This document shows positions 62,874 through 64,000 of a DNA stretch of 64,000 nt, one piece after another. The notes under the pieces were generated by a model, which saw only the letters and a list, made by a program, of their open reading frames with translations, was not told where the DNA came from and made no database searches. Origin of the DNA: Streptomyces cellostaticus (GTDB lineage: Bacteria > Actinomycetota > Actinomycetes > Streptomycetales > Streptomycetaceae). Every line of letters begins with the position of its first letter. Within the stretch, counting starts at the first letter, position 1. The stretch lies in NCBI RefSeq assembly GCF_001513965.1, contig NZ_KQ948016.1, positions 647,266 to 711,265 of the forward strand, in the 5' to 3' direction. The position numbers were made by a program, and so were the translations under genes.

Positions 62874-63593
62874 TCACATTCCCAGCTCGCCGAGGGTCAC
62901 CACGTCCGAGCCGAGCGTGTCGAGCGCGGCCAGGTCGACGGGGCGGTGCGGGGCCCGCTCGTCCAGGGCCGTGACGGCGCGGACGCGGTCGAGGCGGAAG
63001 CCGCGGGGCGCCTGGCGGAGCCGGCACCAGGCGGCCAGGTACCAGTGCTCCGCGCCGCCCAGGAAGGCGAGCGGCTCGACCTCCCGGGCGGTGACCGCGC
63101 CCGCCGCGTCGGCGTACTCCAGGCGCAGCACCCTGCCCGCCGACAGCGCCTCGCGCAGCGCGGCGGGCACCACCGGCCCGGCGGTCCGCGCCGGGCGCGC
63201 GGCCGGTACGAGCAGCCCGACCCGCCCGGCCAGCTCCGCCGCTGCCCGCCGCTCGCGGCCGGGCATCACGGCCAGCACCTTGTGCAGGGCGCTGCGCGCG
63301 TCGGCCGCGAACGGCGTCCCGGCGAGCGCGTGCAGCCCGACGGCCAGGGCGGTCGCCTCGGCCGGGGTGATGGTCAGCGGCGGCAGGGTGCGCTCCTTGT
63401 CGAGGACGTACCCGCCGGTGCGGCCCGGCTCGGCGTGGATCGGCACCCCGGACTGCTGCAACGCCGCCAGGTCCCGCTCGACGGTACGGACGCTGACCTC
63501 GAAGCGCCGGGCCAGTGCACGGGCGCTGCGGGGCCGGGGAGCGGCGGCGCGCAGCTCCTCGACGAGGGCGTAGAGGCGGTCGGTTCGGTTCAC
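62874..63593 (-). CDS. YafY-type HTH/WYL transcriptional regulator
   Basis: A 239-residue regulator. The N-terminal winged HTH (2-60: RLYALVEELRAAAPRPRSAR, FEVSVRTVERDLAAL) is followed by a WYL-type domain (130-230: VLRLEYADAAGAVTAREVEP, GAEHWYLAAWCRLRQAPRGF). It probably binds a ligand through the WYL domain. The GTG at 63593 starts the gene. It likely controls the NTF2-like gene that follows. Confidence 0.87.
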   Translation of the reverse strand: MNRTDRLYALVEELRAAAPRPRSARALARRFEVSVRTVERDLAALQQSGVPIHAEPGRTGGYVLDKERTLPPLTITPAEATALAVGLHALAGTPFAADARSALHKVLAVMPGRERRAAAELAGRVGLLVPAARPARTAGPVVPAALREALSAGRVLRLEYADAAGAVTAREVEPLAFLGGAEHWYLAAWCRLRQAPRGFRLDRVRAVTALDERAPHRPVDLAALDTLGSDVVTLGELGM

Positions 63594-63719
63594 GGCAGAC
63601 AGTCTCCGGAAAATCTCCCGGCCTGCGTGCCGGTTCCGGCTCCGGCAGGTGCCGGCCTCCCCGGAGGTCACCCATATTCGCTTGCGCAGGGTCCGCGACG
63701 GCGCCCGAGAATGACCGGC

Positions 63720-64000
63720 ATGACCTGGACGATCACCCCGGAACCGTACGACTCCCCGGCCGCCGCCGCACTCTGGCGGGCGTACTACACGGAGGTCAGC
63801 GACCGCTGGTACCTGCTGCACGAGGGACACCGCACCGACCCGGACGAGCTGGAGCGCGAGATCGCGGCCGACGCCGGTGCCGAACTCGCGTCGCCCACTG
63901 GTGGGTTGCTGATCGCCCGGTACGACGGTGAGCCGGCCGGCTCGGCAGGCGTACGGCTGCTCGGCCCGGACACGGCCGAACTCACCCGGGTGTTCGTGTA
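63720..64000 (+). CDS. GNAT-family N-acetyltransferase (partial, runs off window end)
   Basis: The first 93 residues of a GNAT-type acetyltransferase are present (ALWRAYYTEVSDRWYLLHEG, GLLIARYDGEPAGSAGVRLL, DTAELTRVFV). The start of the acetyl-CoA-binding strand region is visible and the remainder lies outside the window. It diverges from the WYL regulator. Confidence 0.8.
   Translation, partial: MTWTITPEPYDSPAAAALWRAYYTEVSDRWYLLHEGHRTDPDELEREIAADAGAELASPTGGLLIARYDGEPAGSAGVRLLGPDTAELTRVFV

Overview
The window is a high-GC actinomycete chromosome segment, almost certainly Streptomyces. Evidence: very GC-rich third codon positions, frequent GTG starts plus TTG and one CTG start, leaderless genes, and typical families (SCO2322 family, XRE/DUF5753 plus DUF397 pair, DUF397, DUF5336, SigE-family ECF sigma factor, SseB, DUF2330, bifunctional GT87/PAP2). 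Intergenic mini-repeats of the Streptomyces type also occur. About 65 protein genes are supported. No rRNA, tRNA, CRISPR array, prophage or complete insertion sequence was seen.

Layout. 1-3.5 kb: housekeeping run (RNase H end, zinc-ribbon protein, Nif3-like protein), a hypothetical protein and a 52-aa protein. 3.5-6.6 kb: three-gene operon (SDR, Zn-alcohol dehydrogenase, MaoC hydratase). 6.7-11.9 kb: histidine kinase and response regulator separated by an antisense GH54 arabinofuranosidase, then a sigma factor and its membrane partner. 12-20.5 kb: two MFS pumps, SCP-x-type thiolase, methyltransferase, amidase, DUF5336 protein, F420/LLM oxidoreductase. 20.5-24.4 kb: lipoprotein and a glycosyltransferase-methyltransferase-prenyltransferase-like operon, divergent from a KstR-type TetR gene. 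25.3-29.1 kb: WXG100-like polymorphic-toxin cassette with two DUF4279 immunity-like genes. 29.2-32 kb: ferredoxin and aldehyde dehydrogenase divergent from a metallo-beta-lactamase-fold protein. 32-40.7 kb: accessory cluster (FAD oxidoreductase, two DUF6545 membrane paralogues, HExxH metalloprotease, two paralogous XRE regulators, ornithine-cyclodeaminase-like enzyme, ATP-grasp-like protein). 40.6-41.9 kb: 394-bp tandem duplication and a broken phosphotransferase gene. 41.9-47.9 kb: cobalamin riboswitch and five-gene ECF-type vitamin uptake operon. 48-50.7 kb: secreted transglycosylase, secreted lipase-like hydrolase, DUF1275 protein. 50.8-53.5 kb: CYP125 divergent from FadA5-type thiolase. 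53.4-64 kb: regulators, GT87/PAP2 protein, MFS transporter, DUF2330 protein, methyltransferase, FHA protein, DUF1992 protein and others.

The unifying theme is a scattered sterol side-chain catabolic regulon. The TetR at 24.6 kb resembles mycobacterial KstR. Exact matches to the KstR operator pattern tnnAACnnGTTnnA lie upstream of the SDR/ADH/MaoC operon, the SCP-x thiolase and the kstR/glycosyltransferase intergenic region, and a one-mismatch copy lies before cyp125. A second palindrome, CTGAC-N5-(G/A/T)TCAG, accompanies these sites and also precedes the LLM gene and the aldehyde dehydrogenase. A third pattern, AGAAC-N8-GTTCT, is shared by the aldehyde dehydrogenase and fadA5 promoters. Together CYP125, ferredoxin, aldehyde dehydrogenase, FadA5, Hsd4A/Hsd4B-like enzymes, the Ltp-type thiolase and the Rv3520c-like LLM protein look like side-chain degradation of sterols or related terpenoids, interleaved with unrelated genes.
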